Source: Rachycentron canadum (lineage: Eukaryota > Chordata > Actinopteri > Carangiformes > Rachycentridae). From it: 64,000 nt of DNA. The notes below the pieces were generated by a model that was given only the letters and a program-made list of their open reading frames with translations, was not told where the DNA came from and ran no database searches. Shown here one piece after another: positions 13,101 through 24,200 of this stretch. The first letter of the stretch is position 1; each line of letters starts with the position of its first letter. A program made the position numbers and the translations under genes. Where the stretch lies: assembly GCA_038496675.1 (NCBI GenBank), contig CM076662.1:18256408-18320407 (forward strand). Reading direction: 5' to 3'.

Positions 13101-16100
13101 AGAAGCAAAACTGCTACGATTTCCATGTAGCACCAATAATATCTCTTAATGCATTTCAGTGATGAGAACAGCATTGATCAGACAATCTTAGTAATGACAG
13201 CTGGAGATGCCCCAGAGATGGAAATTGATTGTTTTGTTGAATTGGAAGAGAACGGAAGAGCTACTGTATTTTATACATTTTTTGAAAAACACAAAAAATT
13301 GCTCTTGTTGAGATGAAAACAATTTAGAAAAAGAAGATTGCACATCAAAGTCAGAGGACTGCATGTAATGCTGCGCCACTGGCCTGAATCTAAGCGCTTA
13401 CTTTTGCCCTACTGACATTTCTTACACATAAATCAAACAATTAGTCCAGCAGAATAATACATTTAGGCGGCAAGAGCAGAATTTCCTTCCAGCAAGTGTT
13501 TTAAAACATGAGCTGAGCTTCAGCAATCGGCAAACATGGGAATCGCACATGCAAATCTCTAACCCTGATTCGGCTGCAGATCCTAACATCTAAATGCTGC
13601 AGCCGACAAGGTTTACAGGCATCTTTGCTACAATATTATAGGAAGTAAGACAAATCTGAATGTCTAAGAGCAGGAGTCTAACGTGTCCTGGATCATCTCT
13701 CTGACTCTTGGTATGTGCACAGTTGCATTGAGTGACATACCTGTACACAAGATTTTACTGGCACACACATAACTCTGTTTTAATTTATAATCCCAGTCAG
13801 CAACTGCTGTCGAGCTTCACTCACATCATCAAACAAAGAAATGAATGTCTGAATTGAAAACTGATGTACTAGAACAATGCAAATGTAAACGTCAGTAGCA
13901 AATGAGAGCCGTAGTCAATAACTTTGCCTTGCAAATTGTGAGTTTTGCATTTGTGGTGTGGTCCATTAGTTCCAACTGCTGGAAAACACAGCTGGAATCA
14001 GTGATAAGAGATGAATGGAAAGCCTTATGGTATTTATTTTTAGATTAATATTTAATTTTGCATGTTTGTTCTCACTCTTTTATACTATTTTAACAGCAAC
14101 AAAGTTGCGCGTCAGTGGCGGCAGCACAGGCGTGATCTGCACAGTGGATTCAGCCTTTGAATGCTGATTTCAGCAGAAGGGGCTGCTTTTTGGATACAGT
14201 GTGTGTTTGTAGGTGCTCTGGTGTCCCAACAAATGCTTCTGGCTCTGTTTTGGAAACTAAATCAATCTGAGAGAGGTGATGCACACAGCTGCGGCTCACA
14301 CTGTAGCAGGAGAAAAAGCCTCCTGTCTCATCTCACTCTGAGTAGCACAGCAGTTTAACAGTGACTCTACAATGGGGCTCGTGAGGGTATGAGGCAAATG
14401 TTAACACCCTTTCCTGTTCAAACACTGAGATAGTGTGGTCCTTATTGTGTGAGAGGAAGTTGTATTGCTGCCAGCATTCTTAGATACAAGCTAGGTACCA
14501 AAGATATGTAGATACATATCTAATAGGTCTATATATATATATCTATCTATCTATTTTGAATAGTCTTTTTCCCTGCCTCCAGGAACAGAATTTCTACCAT
14601 AAACACAAGGCAATAAAACACAGTGAATGCTTTGTTTTATGGCTGCAATTAATGATTATTGTCTGTAACCTGAGAATAACCTTGTCAATTAATCATCGAT
14701 AAAATGTCATAAAACACTAAAAAGGTCTGATGGGATGTCCTGTTTTGTCTGTAACAACCTATTATTTTACATAAACAAACTAAAGCAGGGAATCTTCACA
14801 TTTGAGAGGCTGGATCCAAATGTCAATCCACTGTGACGTCACCCATTAGTTTACGAGCTGCCGTTATGAAGCCTCCAGTTTGTTATTAACCTGTCGCCTC
14901 TTGGTGTTTTGAAATCAGAAGAAACCATATTTGGGTGAAAAGGTGGAGCTGAAGAGGAGTGAGGGGTAGATCTGACCTGCTCCGGTCTCTCTCCTGATTG
15001 TCAGACAGGTCGCTGTGTGTTGCTGGGTGTGTCAATCACGGGGTAGCAACACCCCAATTCATCTCCTACTCTATGGTCTATTTTCCTCTGAACGGGACCC
15101 TCATTTAAAAAAGTAGGGACATTTTCCCATAGACTTGAATATAATCTGATTTGTTTTGTCACCCCCGATGGTCATAGATAAAATGCAGGTTTAAGGCTCT
15201 ACAGCATTGGATTCACTTTTCAGACCTGGATTTTATGTCCATTTTTATATAGTTACAGTTTGACTGCAACTAGTAAAGTTTGGGCTTTTTAGCTTGAAAC
15301 AAAACTTAAACTTAAAACAGTTATTAAAATTGTTGCTGATGAAATTTCTGTTTACCAACTAACTGGTTAAATGTTTCTTTCAGCTCTAATGGGTTTTACT
15401 ATACTGTGCTATGAGTATTCACAGCTCACCATTTCTGAAGAGGGACCTGCGTGATTGGCCCCCATTGAGAGGGGGAAGGGACTTCTTCTCTTGGCCCACA
15501 AAGGTATCCCATCGCACCTTGTCTGTTCCTCCAAGCTCCCTGACTTTCTTCAGACAGCCCTCCAGGTAGTCGATGGGGTCATCGGGCCGGTAGTACATCA
15601 AACCTGTCAGCAGGCTCTGGAGAAAACAGTGGAGGTGAACATGATGATATACAAAGGGAGAATAAGTGTGAGGGAAGAAGAGATGTTTGTTCTGCCATCT
15701 CTACATCTTTGTAATGATGTGTTGTTCTGCAACAGAGTGGCACCAGAGAACAGCCTGCTTTAATGAGGTGAAGTTTTGAAGTGCAGATCTGGTTGCCTTG
15801 GCTTGGCTCCACCGGGGGAACAGAACATCTCATTTTGTCAGATGCCCATGAAATTGGACCTCAGCCTGGCAAATAAACATGGGACTCTGACGACCTGTTA
15901 TTTTTGTGGAGGAAGAAGGCCAGTGGCCGTGATGGACGTGAGAACGAACTCCACGCCAAAATACAAGTCATGTGCGTGTTTGTATGACTTTTGTCCCCTT
16001 GACCCTGAGTGTTTTAAAACAATGGCTTCCTCTGGGACTTTATCTCCACCCTCCTCACTAACAACTTCCACTACCAGCAGCACGAAAACACAAAGCCTCT

Positions 16101-17061
16101 CCCAGCTGTAATCAATCTGAGGTGCCTATTGAGTTGATTGATAATGAATACACTTTTATCGTGAGCAGTAAAATGACACTGCACTGCTCATTGTAATTTG
16201 AACTGGCTGTAAATAAGCAAGCAGTGATTGCTTGCATACATTAGCTACACTGCACTAAGAACTGGGTCTAATTAAGTGGATGAGCCAATTTACTATCCCC
16301 TCAGGAAAATGAATCTTATATTTCATTATTATATTCCTGTAAGTCCTCTTACTGACTCTCTGGAGCTTATAGCATTAGCTTTGATAGTATCATATGACTA
16401 TAACTATTAATTAAGTGTTTTCAGGAGCATTAATTTCTAGACAATACCTTATACTTTTACACTTCTGTGTACCACAGATATATTGTGTTAAGAGTCATAT
16501 TGTCACTTTCTTGGAGCAATAATTCTAAGATGTGTTATGAACTTTTAATATTCGTTTTAGTACTGTCACAGCACTTAGACTAATTTTCATTTTCATGATA
16601 AAATAGTGTTTCCCGCTGCGAACATCTCAATTAAAGGCGAATTATGAAGGAGCAGAGGAAGGTCTGCTTGGTTTAATTACCCTTACACTCTGACTCTAAT
16701 TATGATTATATAATTGTGATTATATATCTCTCTAAATCCGTTTTATGTAGCACTTGGTAAAGATTATGAATCCCCGGGGATTCCCTTCTTCTATTTAAAA
16801 CACTATTTAATCTAGAAATATTTTGCCAGACAGAGTCGCTCCTCGACCATAACGAGTTGTGTAGCTACTTCATATCATAAAATGATCTTTTCCCTGGGTC
16901 TGACATGCAACCTGCAATGGATCGATATAAAACACACGGTTAAATCTGCACGTACTGTAGTCCGGTCGTCTCATCCCCACAAAGCGCACAGCATCTCTCA
17001 CCTCAAATAGTTGAGGTATCTCCCGGCGTGCGAGATACTCCTTGGCATCGTTGGTATTCAT
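5835..17061 (-). CDS. ak5: AK5, adenylate kinase 5 (exons 1-5, 3' part outside window)
   Basis: AK5 is a cytosolic, brain-enriched nucleoside monophosphate kinase that transfers phosphate from ATP to AMP and related nucleotides. The family carries two kinase domains after an N-terminal RIIa/Dpy-30-like docking segment. Five minus-strand exons join in frame: 17061-17002, 15616-15430, 12816-12649, 10474-10302 and 5948-5835, giving 234 codons. Residues about 14-50 form the docking-like segment (IPQLFESLLTGLMYY, then PDDPIDYLEGCL). The P-loop GGPGSGKGT is at about 139-147 and the kinase signature DGFPRD at about 219-224. The start MNTNDAKEYLARREIPQLFE is the family's usual N-terminus. All introns are GT-AG. 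The rest of the first kinase domain and all of the second are missing, because later exons lie before position 1; I found none in 1-5834. Compared with human AK5 as I recall it, there is one extra residue in exon 4. Identification is near certain. Confidence 0.96.
7097..7165. repeat. (CA)n microsatellite with an ambiguous base
   Basis: About 34 CA units are interrupted by a single N at 7154, the only undetermined base in the window. The N probably marks a sequencing or assembly uncertainty in the repeat length. Confidence 0.95.
7648..7763. repeat. Compound CA / TA / GTAT microsatellite
   Basis: Alternating blocks of CA, TA and TATG units form a compound repeat of about 115 bases. The sequence is low complexity only and predicts no gene. 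Confidence 0.9.
8075..8533. mobile_element. MITE copy 1 (family with CTTGCCAAGAGTT termini)
   Basis: The left terminal region reads GCTCTCTTGTCAAGAGTTGG (8109-8128). The right terminal region reads GGCAAGAAAGTGAGAAGC with TTTCTCGAAATGTCAAACTAG downstream in degraded inverted form. Internal sequence (ATTGATGCCACTCTCAT) belongs to a very common teleost repeat that I recall. The same family occurs at about 51037-51423. No protein is encoded. Confidence 0.6.
9676..9800. repeat. Degraded teleost interspersed repeat
   Basis: GATGCTTTTATCCGAGCTAC followed by CCATCATGCAAGGTGCTGAC resembles a widespread fish repeat that I recall (tttatccaaagcgactta, then catgcaaggtgc). Boundaries and class are uncertain. 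Confidence 0.4.
10302..10474 (-). CDS. ak5: AK5 coding exon 4 (P-loop and AMP-binding start)
   Basis: The acceptor TGTGCCTAG precedes GT GGC CCT, completing the P-loop GGPGSGKGTQ split across the exon 3/4 boundary. The exon continues with the lid-side sequence FQYVSVGELLRKK and WSLIAKIITNGELAPQ, which contacts the nucleotide in AMP kinases. The donor is GTAGCA, and the exon has 173 bases ending in phase 0. The loop RKKMIHNATSNRKW has one more residue than the human protein as I recall it. Confidence 0.95.
10475..12648. other. AK5 intron 3
   Basis: The intron is 2.2 kb. Its end next to exon 4 is a TG-rich tract (10516-10752), and a run of 23 T lies at 12421-12443. The region 11040-12000 is higher-complexity DNA with no recognised gene or repeat. 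Confidence 0.6.
10516..10752. repeat. TG-rich tract with a perfect 28-bp tandem duplication
   Basis: The tract is an imperfect (TG)n run of about 235 bases. Within it a 28-base unit (TATG, TG run, GAAACATTATGTG) occurs twice in tandem without mismatch at 10531-10558 and 10559-10586. On the transcribed strand it is a CA-rich tract ending about 40 bases upstream of the exon 4 acceptor. Confidence 0.85.
12649..12816 (-). CDS. ak5: AK5 coding exon 3
   Basis: The exon has 168 bases. It completes the split Val codon and runs through NFPYRRYDRLPP, the acidic stretch SESDSDLSETAELIEEYE (roughly) and PRPKVILVIG, the first beta strand of kinase domain 1. The donor is GTAAAG. The acceptor CGCGACAG sits behind an alternating TG/CG run instead of a good polypyrimidine tract, so it looks weak by consensus. 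The frame and family match still leave little doubt. Confidence 0.94.
14642..14820 (+). repeat. ATTAGTC-type teleost repeat, copy 1
   Basis: The block starts GCTGCAATTAATGATTATT and ends AATCTTCACATTTGAGAGGC. This is the full-length arrangement of a dispersed repeat that I recall from many fish genomes. Related copies in this window lie at 26991-27198, 30885-31075, 40265-40530 and 50965-51670. It encodes no protein and its class is not assigned. Confidence 0.65.
14821..15245 (+). repeat. Teleost interspersed repeat (TGACGTCACCCATTAG family)
   Basis: The sequence ATCCACTGTGACGTCACCC (14825-14843), then TACGAGCTGCCGTTATGAAG, later ACTCTATGGTCTATTTTCC and CATAGACTTGAATATAATC follow the order of a common fish repeat as I recall it. 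It directly abuts the ATTAGTC-type copy, so one may have inserted beside the other. Confidence 0.55.
15315..15390 (-). repeat. ATTAGTC-type repeat fragment
   Basis: A short AT-rich block (AACTAACTGGTTAAATG region ending in CAGCTCTA) looks like a degraded inverted end of the ATTAGTC-type family. The match is weak. Confidence 0.35.
15430..15616 (-). CDS. ak5: AK5 coding exon 2
   Basis: The acceptor TTTTCTCCAG precedes AGC CTG CTG (residues SLLTGLMYYRPDDP) and the donor is GTGAGC after AGA AAT G. The exon has 187 bases, starts in phase 0 and ends with one base of a split Val codon. It encodes the rest of the docking-like segment and a conserved linker (DKVRWDTFVGQEKK, then PPLNGGQSRRS) found in vertebrate AK5. 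Confidence 0.95.
15617..17001. other. AK5 intron 1
   Basis: This 1.4-kb intron has no repeat that I recognise. From about 16200 to 16720 it is rich in TAATTA-type cores within otherwise complex sequence, which may be a conserved non-coding element, but conservation cannot be tested here. Confidence 0.5.
17002..17061 (-). CDS. ak5: AK5 coding exon 1
   Basis: This exon encodes 20 residues, MNTNDAKEYLARREIPQLFE, starting at the ATG complementary to 17059-17061. The donor directly after GAG reads GTGAGA and the exon ends in phase 0. The start is chosen because the sequence is the invariant AK5 N-terminus and the upstream leader turns into CT- and TG-rich low-complexity DNA. The segment opens the RIIa-like docking domain. 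Confidence 0.95.
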
Positions 17062-17470
17062 CTCCAGTCGGATTTGTTTGTTTCTCTCTCTCCCTCTCTC
17101 CCTCTCTGTGTGTGTGTGTGTTCAGACGACCTAGTGCCGTGAGGTAATCTCTGGTTAACAACCGAGCTCCAGGCAGATTTCTCCTCAGCGCATTTCTGCC
17201 TCGTGCGTGGACTTTACAACTGGATTCCTGCAGGCAGTGCCACCGCGCCACCCTCCTCCTCGGTGATGCGGATGCGTGGCTCGTCTGTCCGCCCTCCTGC
17301 AGCGCTCTGCCTCCGCCACGCACCGCGTTGTGTGTGTGTGTGTGTGTGTGCGCGCGCGCCTTGACGTTGGCACAGAGGTTGCGCGCTAAGTGTGCCAAAA
17401 GACGCACACGCCGCGTCGCTCGCCGTCAGCGTGGAAAACGATTGTGAAACCGTTATGAGGTGCGTTATAG
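17062..17470 (-). promoter_or_regulatory. ak5: AK5 5' leader and CpG-rich promoter region
   Basis: Immediately upstream of the AK5 ATG lie a CT-rich run (about 17080-17106) and a short TG run. From about 17150 to 17470 the DNA is dense in CpG, far above its surroundings, and includes an alternating TG/CG tract at 17329-17359. This is typical of a vertebrate CpG-island promoter. No transcription start or TATA box could be fixed by eye. Confidence 0.55.
17329..17359. repeat. Alternating TG/CG tract in the AK5 5' region
   Basis: A (TG)n run passes into (CG)n, an alternating purine-pyrimidine sequence of the type that can adopt Z-DNA. It lies about 270 bases upstream of the AK5 ATG inside the CpG-rich block. 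Confidence 0.8.
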
Positions 17471-20340
17471 TGACAGAGGTGGGAAGTAACCAAGTGCTTT
17501 TACTTAAGCACCGTGCTTTTATTCATTTAACGCTATTTTACTCTTCGACTCCATCACAATTCAGAGAGAAACTTTTAACCTGAAACACATTTTACTGACA
17601 TCTGCAGTTACAGCTGCATTTTACATAAAACATTTAAGCTATGAGGCATATGATCAGTTTATTATATTTTTGATGTATTTTTATGGGTTAAACTGTCCAA
17701 CAGTATATTACTGTGTTGTAATGAGTAAATAATATTGATCTAATTTTGATCTAAAACAGTATTTGTTTTCTTCCGTAGCTACATTCACTAAATACAGTTT
17801 GAATTCAGAAATTTTACTTGTATTCATTTTTTTCTTTGAAATTAATTTCAATTACAAGTTTATCATTGTAAAATTTAAGTTGATTGTTGATTGATAAGTT
17901 GATTGATATTTCCTTGGATGCCTACAGAAATGATTTATTTTTAGTTATCCACTGCGAAAAATCAGAAAACACCTCAACCATGAAAAAAAATGTCAACACA
18001 AGGTCCATCACAAAGCTTACGACCTTCTGTGTATTTTATTCCTCTTTTTGTCAAGCTGTTCAAAACGAACCTTTAAACTCATAATTGTGAGACTAGTTAA
18101 TGTAAAGGTTTATTGTAGATTAATTGTGACTAATATGACCTAAATCACTTTATTATCACCACATTTATCAACCTTAGTGCTTCAAAAAATATTTGACAGT
18201 GCATAATTCTTTGAAAGAGACGTTTGGCACCAGCTTTCTGCATGTGTTTGGCTGCAGGTCAGGCTCTTAACTTGCATAACAATGTCTTTACTTTGAGTTA
18301 TATATGGAAACAAACAGACCAGCAAAAGGTGAATACCTCTGGTCACAACCCAGGAATAGACCAGTTTGATTTCCTGGTTTGTCCTGTAGGATTTGATCCT
18401 TATAGGCCACTAATCCTCTTGACAACTGCACAGCTGACTTTTAGTCTCCTTGTTATATCACAGAACAACATTAGATCAGTTCGGGGACAGGAAATAGTTA
18501 GAAAGGAATGATCATTCCATCTCAATGACATTTCATGCATGACCGAGAATCAGTCACAGCTGAGAACACAACAGATTGACAGTAATATGCAAATTTATGG
18601 ATTGAAAATTGAATAATGATTAGATTTATGCAATTTAGAACTGTTTTGCTGGGCTACCATGCTTGGAGTTTCATTTTCTAATGTGATGCATTTGGAGGAG
18701 GACATTACTGTGATGAGCTCTGCTCTGCAGTGAGTGATGCTGCGGGTCAGAAAGCAGGAGAAGTCAGAGACCTCCGCAGGATTAAAGTACTTGGCAGACC
18801 TGGAAAGGCACCCTGCTGTGTGTCAAAACTGATTTGGATGCTTCTATTCCAGCAGACTGTCTGCTTGACGTGCTGTTATGTTACATTAGAATTGCATGAA
18901 GGAGATATTTTTTTCTTCACCTTATTGTAGGGATCCCAGACACTTAGGCTACTCCAGCTTTAACATGACATGCACTTTGACATCTGCTACCTGTAGTATC
19001 CATGCCACTTCACATTGCTAAGGCCCTTACCCATTAGCTGGAGAGGGAATTTGAATATGAAGCTGTCAAGACCAGTTCATGTCTAATGTGTATTTTTTTG
19101 TCTCTCGTCAGTGTATCAGCCATATCTGACCAAATGGCGATTTGCTTAATTACACATGTGGTCAGCCGGGTAGTGTAACTGTTGTAAAATCATTATTACA
19201 CATGAATTTACATGAAGTATCATACAGCAGTAAATAGGTCTGTTGTAATACACAATGAAACATACACAAAAAGCTATTATTTGTCACTTTAATGGCAGTG
19301 GCAAGGAAAAAAAATGGTGCCAAATATATTGCTTTTTATATTAACAGTTCAGGAAGAAAAAAACAAAAACATTTCCAAAAAGGAAAAGAAACAGTGGAGG
19401 GAGTGTTTCAATAAGACAGTGACCTTGTGGGAATATAAACACATTTGCTACAGTCAGTTAAAATCAAATAAAACTGTTGAACTAAATCCAATTTGCAAGT
19501 CAATAAAATTGTTATCCTATGATATCTCACAGAGTGCATGCAAGGAATCCTTTATCTGCATTAATTAATGTCTTAATTCTGCTCACTTCCTGACAAATTC
19601 TGTATCTGTCCATGCAAAGATAAGCCTCTCACATGCAGGCTGCATCATCTGATGACTGGGCTGCCACTATTCAGTGTCAGAAATCTCATCAGCAGTGATC
19701 CACCAATTAATTAGAAATATTGAATATTTAAAAAGAGATCATATTTTGGGGTCACAAGTAAGCAAAATATAGTTTTTGCTTTCAGTATGTAAATTCAAAG
19801 CAATAATGGTGACAGATTGCTTTTTATAAACACACAATTAGAGATGTATATAAACAGTTATACATTCATATCCATTCATGTGCATAAGAATATGAACCTA
19901 TAGAGGTAGCATAGGGCCACATGGCCCACTTTTTTAAAAATCATAATTCGGTACCTAAAAGAGTTTTACATCTTTTTGTGTTTAGTCTGTTTTACTTTTA
20001 CCAGTATTTAAGTGTGTAGGAGTATTTGTCTTTCGCAAACTCTTCGTATTACTACTCTTGTGCACAAGGTTTGAGCAGCCTTTATTATATATGGGCACTT
20101 TATATATATAAAATAGGTATTGATATAGGCATGTACTACATCAGAAAAACGAAAATATTCTATGGAGCCATATTAGCTGTAGTATAAGCTACAAAACAAA
20201 CAGTAAAACATCACAAAAGAGACAAACTCACTGTTTTATGATCGACACTAGGCCTATATGTCAGTAACCCTGTTAGTAGTGACTTTGAGAAGCTCCTTTT
20301 CAACCAGTTAAATATTAATGATTTTTCCTACAGAACGTTC
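17471..20340. other. Intergenic space between divergent AK5 and PIGK
   Basis: About 2.9 kb of AT-rich DNA separates the two promoter regions. No coding exon, RNA gene or recognisable transposon was seen. The two start codons are 3.4 kb apart in head-to-head orientation, so shared regulatory elements are possible but none is visible. Confidence 0.6.
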
Positions 20341-20445
20341 TACACTCCGAGACTTTTATTTTGAAAAGTCTTCTACAGGAAGCACCTGCTGGGCGGAGCC
20401 TCCGGTTTTCACTTCCTGGATGTGCACTGCTAACACTGCTGCACA
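20341..20445 (+). promoter_or_regulatory. pigk: PIGK proximal promoter with GC box and ETS-like site
   Basis: Within 60 bases before the PIGK ATG lie a GC box (GGGCGG, 20391-20396) and an ETS/GABP-like motif (CACTTCCTGG, 20410-20419). This combination is common in TATA-less housekeeping promoters and fits a ubiquitously needed ER enzyme. Motif matches are by eye and the transcription start is unknown. Confidence 0.45.
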
Positions 20446-20511
20446 ATGAAAATACTTAATTTACTCACTTTATTTTCCACGTACCTATTAGCGGACAGCG
20501 TAAACATCGAG
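20446..20511 (+). CDS. pigk: PIGK exon 1 (signal peptide)
   Basis: This exon encodes 22 residues: MKILNLLTLFSTYLLADS, then VNIE. The ATG lies in the context CACAATGA, 25 bases downstream of the ETS-like motif. The donor is GTGAGT and the end is phase 0. Hydrophobicity indicates an ER signal peptide cleaved around residue 16-18. The N-terminus is about nine residues shorter than in human. Confidence 0.93.
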
Positions 20512-21183
20512 GTGAGTGTATATATTTTTTTATGTGTCTCTAAAAATCCCGTCAGTTTGTGTGGTTTACGTTGTTTTTAACCCGAAATGCCGTTTCCACG
20601 TTAGCCTTCTGTGCTAGCTAGTTAATGCTGTTTTGGTGAAGAGCCTGGTGTCTTGTTAAAGTCAAAACCACATAATACGTGGAAATGTATTTATCTTTCT
20701 CTTGTTTTCTTCCAGGAGCACGCAGGGCAGTTCTTCAGCAGTGGTCATACTAACAACTGGGCTGTTCTGGTGAGGATTAATTGATGTTACATCTTAAATA
20801 GTGGAGATGCTCATTGATTTTATATTAAAAATGGGAGCAAATGCAACTCTTTTTGTGCCTAATTAGCTGGTTGTTTTCCTTCTTCATCCTCCATGTTCAC
20901 ACTCAGGTGTGCACATCCAGATTCTGGTTCAACTACCGTCATGTGGCCAATACTCTGTCTGTGTACAGAAGTGTTAAGAGGCTGGGCATCCCTGACAGGT
21001 AACTGTGGTATAACACTTTATTTTAAGTGCGTCACTCATACTATATATAATCAAAAGGACAGGACTTGAATAGTGACATCGACTTGAAAAACATTTGCAG
21101 CTAGATTAGTAGTTCAGTTATTTTCCCAGCAAAAATAGTGAGACATTGACACATACTTTAACTAATTTTTTTTCTTATTATTG

Positions 21184-21217
<34 letters not shown>

Positions 21218-24200
21218 ACATACATAATACCATGAACATATGATTTGGAGGAAACACATGTACAATTTCATATGTTTTAACTTATATTCTTCTCATGTTT
21301 GTCCTGAACAATGTTATGAAATAATTATTCCTCAATGGTAATAATAAACTGAGTTATAAGTACTACACCACTCATTCCACCAATCCATTAACAATCCAAT
21401 ATTCTGGGGTATGGACTGTGAAACTGTATGAAAAAAAATGCTTTTCTTTCTTTCTTCTTCTACCAAATGTGAAAAAATTGAAGGGGTCTGAACACTTTCT
21501 TAATGCGCTGCAGTTTACAGTCCTGTTCACTGTAAAGTTCACACTCACACATATTGTGAGATGCAGAATAGACAAAAGCAGCAGAAGCAATGTGATATGT
21601 CCATCACAATAAATTAAACATTTCCAAGAAAAGAATTATGTCAATCACAATATCAATCTTGGCTCTGCACAGTTACACACGCTCACATTAATAGCCGCTG
21701 TAGTTCGGGTGGTAGAATTGGTCGGCCATTTGTTGTATGGTTGGTAGTGACTCCTTCTGTCCACATATCAAAGTGTCCTTGAGCAAGACTAAAAAAAAAA
21801 AAAAACAATGTTTCTTTAGACAGTAAACATCTGCTAAATAAATTAAAAGTAAGGTTTCATTGTCAGGCAAATGAAATGCAGATTTATACCATCTGTTTAT
21901 TTTCTTACTTAATAACTCCAAATCTTCTTTGTCATTTTCTTTTTTTCCAGCCACATAGTTCTGATGCTGGCTGACGATATGGCGTGTAACCACAGAAACC
22001 CCAAACCCGCCACAGTGTTTAGCCATAAGAACATGGAGCTGAATGTGTATGGTGACGATGTGGAAGTGGACTATCGAGGATATGAGGTTGGTTCTAATTA
22101 CCTCGGACATTTAAACACACAAATGCTTCCTGTAAAACTATTGTTAGCATAGCAAAGCAATTAGTCGATTAGTTTTTCAATGAAAAAAAACAAACTTTAC
22201 ATAGCATTTTCCTCTGGCTTAAGGAGCATTAATACTATTTTCCAAGTGTCACAATGTTGAAGGCTGAAAAATTGAGCTTAACAGAGAAAAAAATCTTCAG
22301 AACTAGTTGACATAAATTGGAACCTAAATGATTCTAACCACATTTGCAGTTTGAAGCAACATATCTCCTTTTAAACCTCTGGTACAACAATGAAATATGT
22401 ACATTTCTATGCATTAGTAAAGGGAGATATCCCATAGAGTTTTTCAAATTCTTTATAAAACATAATACACAGCATATTCTGCACAGATAAATATTATTTA
22501 CAGGTGTAGTAGGGAAGTAGATGGAGTATTGTCAACACTGTCCAGTGTTTGCTCTGATTGTTGACCAGGAAATGACTTGATGTCGTTTGAGTCCTCACAC
22601 AGAGGAGCACCCAAGTGTTTTGTTTGTTATGGACCGCGGCAGAGCTACGCTGGCTTTTCCACTCTTTATCACAGTTTGTTTATGATTATTTGCTCTACTT
22701 TGTGCTGGTTATTTAAAAATGAATAAACTGCACTTTCATTCTTTCGTGTACTGTCAAATGGTAATCATTTACAAGAAAAGCTGATAAAGTCGAAGAGGAG
22801 AAAAAGAAGAAAATGATACCTGGATTAATTGATTTTCCATTTAATTAAAAGCTAAGTAAAGCGTCGCAAAATATTTGTCTGTTGCCTTATACTGACCCGA
22901 CTGATGCAGATGAAAAGTTTAGTCATATTCCCTTTTTGACAGTCCCAGTTCTCTTACTGTTTTATTAAGCCTTGAGGTCTGACTTAGAAGATGTACATTT
23001 CATAATTCATCACTTCCCATCCATGCTACGTTATGAATGTTTTTGAAAATTTGTATCCTGTCTGTTTAACAGGTAACGGTGGAGAATTTCCTGCGGGTTT
23101 TGACTGGAAGGCTTCCACCCAGCACCCCACGCTCCAAACGCCTCCTCTCTGATGACCGAAGCAACATCCTCATATACTTGACGGGTAATTAAAGGACAAA
23201 TCCACCAGCAGATACGCCTTAAATTTAATGAGTGCGTAATGTTCAGCACTCTGGGCTGTTTTATGGTTGAGGCATTATAATTAATTTTCTGTGTGTAGGC
23301 ATGTTCACTACAACATCTGCACATACTTTAGTGAATTCCTCACATATCCTAGACTGACTTTTAACAACCCACTGAAAAAGGAAGCAAACTGTTCTGTTAC
23401 ACATGTAGGTGAAGACAGCAAGTTCAGAGCAAGGTGTCAACCTGGAAATCATTTTGATGAAGGTTGCAACTCACTCAGAAATTGCTGTAAATTGTTGTCT
23501 TCATTGTAGTTTGTAGATGATGACCGCAACTCATTAAATTTATGGCAGTTATTGAGTGAAATAGAGCCTCTGCTCTTTTCTCTTAAAGGTTAATGTTTTT
23601 TTGTTAATGTTTTTTTTTAGAATTAGAACTACCTTTTATGATGATAGCCAAGGTGGTTTTGTGTCAGGTCAGGTTATCCACCTCCTCTATAAAACACTGT
23701 AGGACACCCTACAGAGTAAGAACGTGAGTTGAGAGAAGTTGTAAACTTACACAGACCTGTACTGCACTGAGGAAAATCTCCACAAAACAATGATATTGGC
23801 CTAGAAGGTATAGATCATAAAGAAATCAACACTGTTGTGATTTTTTTTTTTTTTATCACCACAATTGAAATGCAAAAGGATGAACAATTTTATTAGTATC
23901 TACACTAATGTAGATACTAATATACTACTATGATGTATTTAACATCATAGTGTCTTTCAGTATGTCATGTGTGTCTCCACTCTATTGTGACATATTTTGA
24001 AGATATTTAGTTGAAAGAGTCTGTTTTCTTTATGATTTTCATCTGTGGCTGAAGGTAACCATAAGGCCTTTCAGCTGTTCTGTTGTTTCTCCCACACAGT
24101 GCATTCGGCTGTTAGTCCTTTTCATGTATCTTGTTATTTTGCAGTCCATATTATATTTTTGAATTATGAATGATAGATGAATGAATTATTGATAATATGC

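Larger units (their letters stand above)
12817..15429. other. AK5 intron 2
   Basis: The intron is 2.6 kb. Positions 14642-15245 are two adjacent teleost repeats and 15315-15390 another fragment; TATC units lie at 14530-14554. The part at 12817-14640 shows nothing I recognise. Confidence 0.55.

Noticed and set aside
17003..17407. 134-codon minus-strand open frame over the AK5 5' region
   Set aside because: It reads CA and CT repeats as TH and RE repeats and overlaps AK5 exon 1 in another frame. It is leader and promoter sequence.
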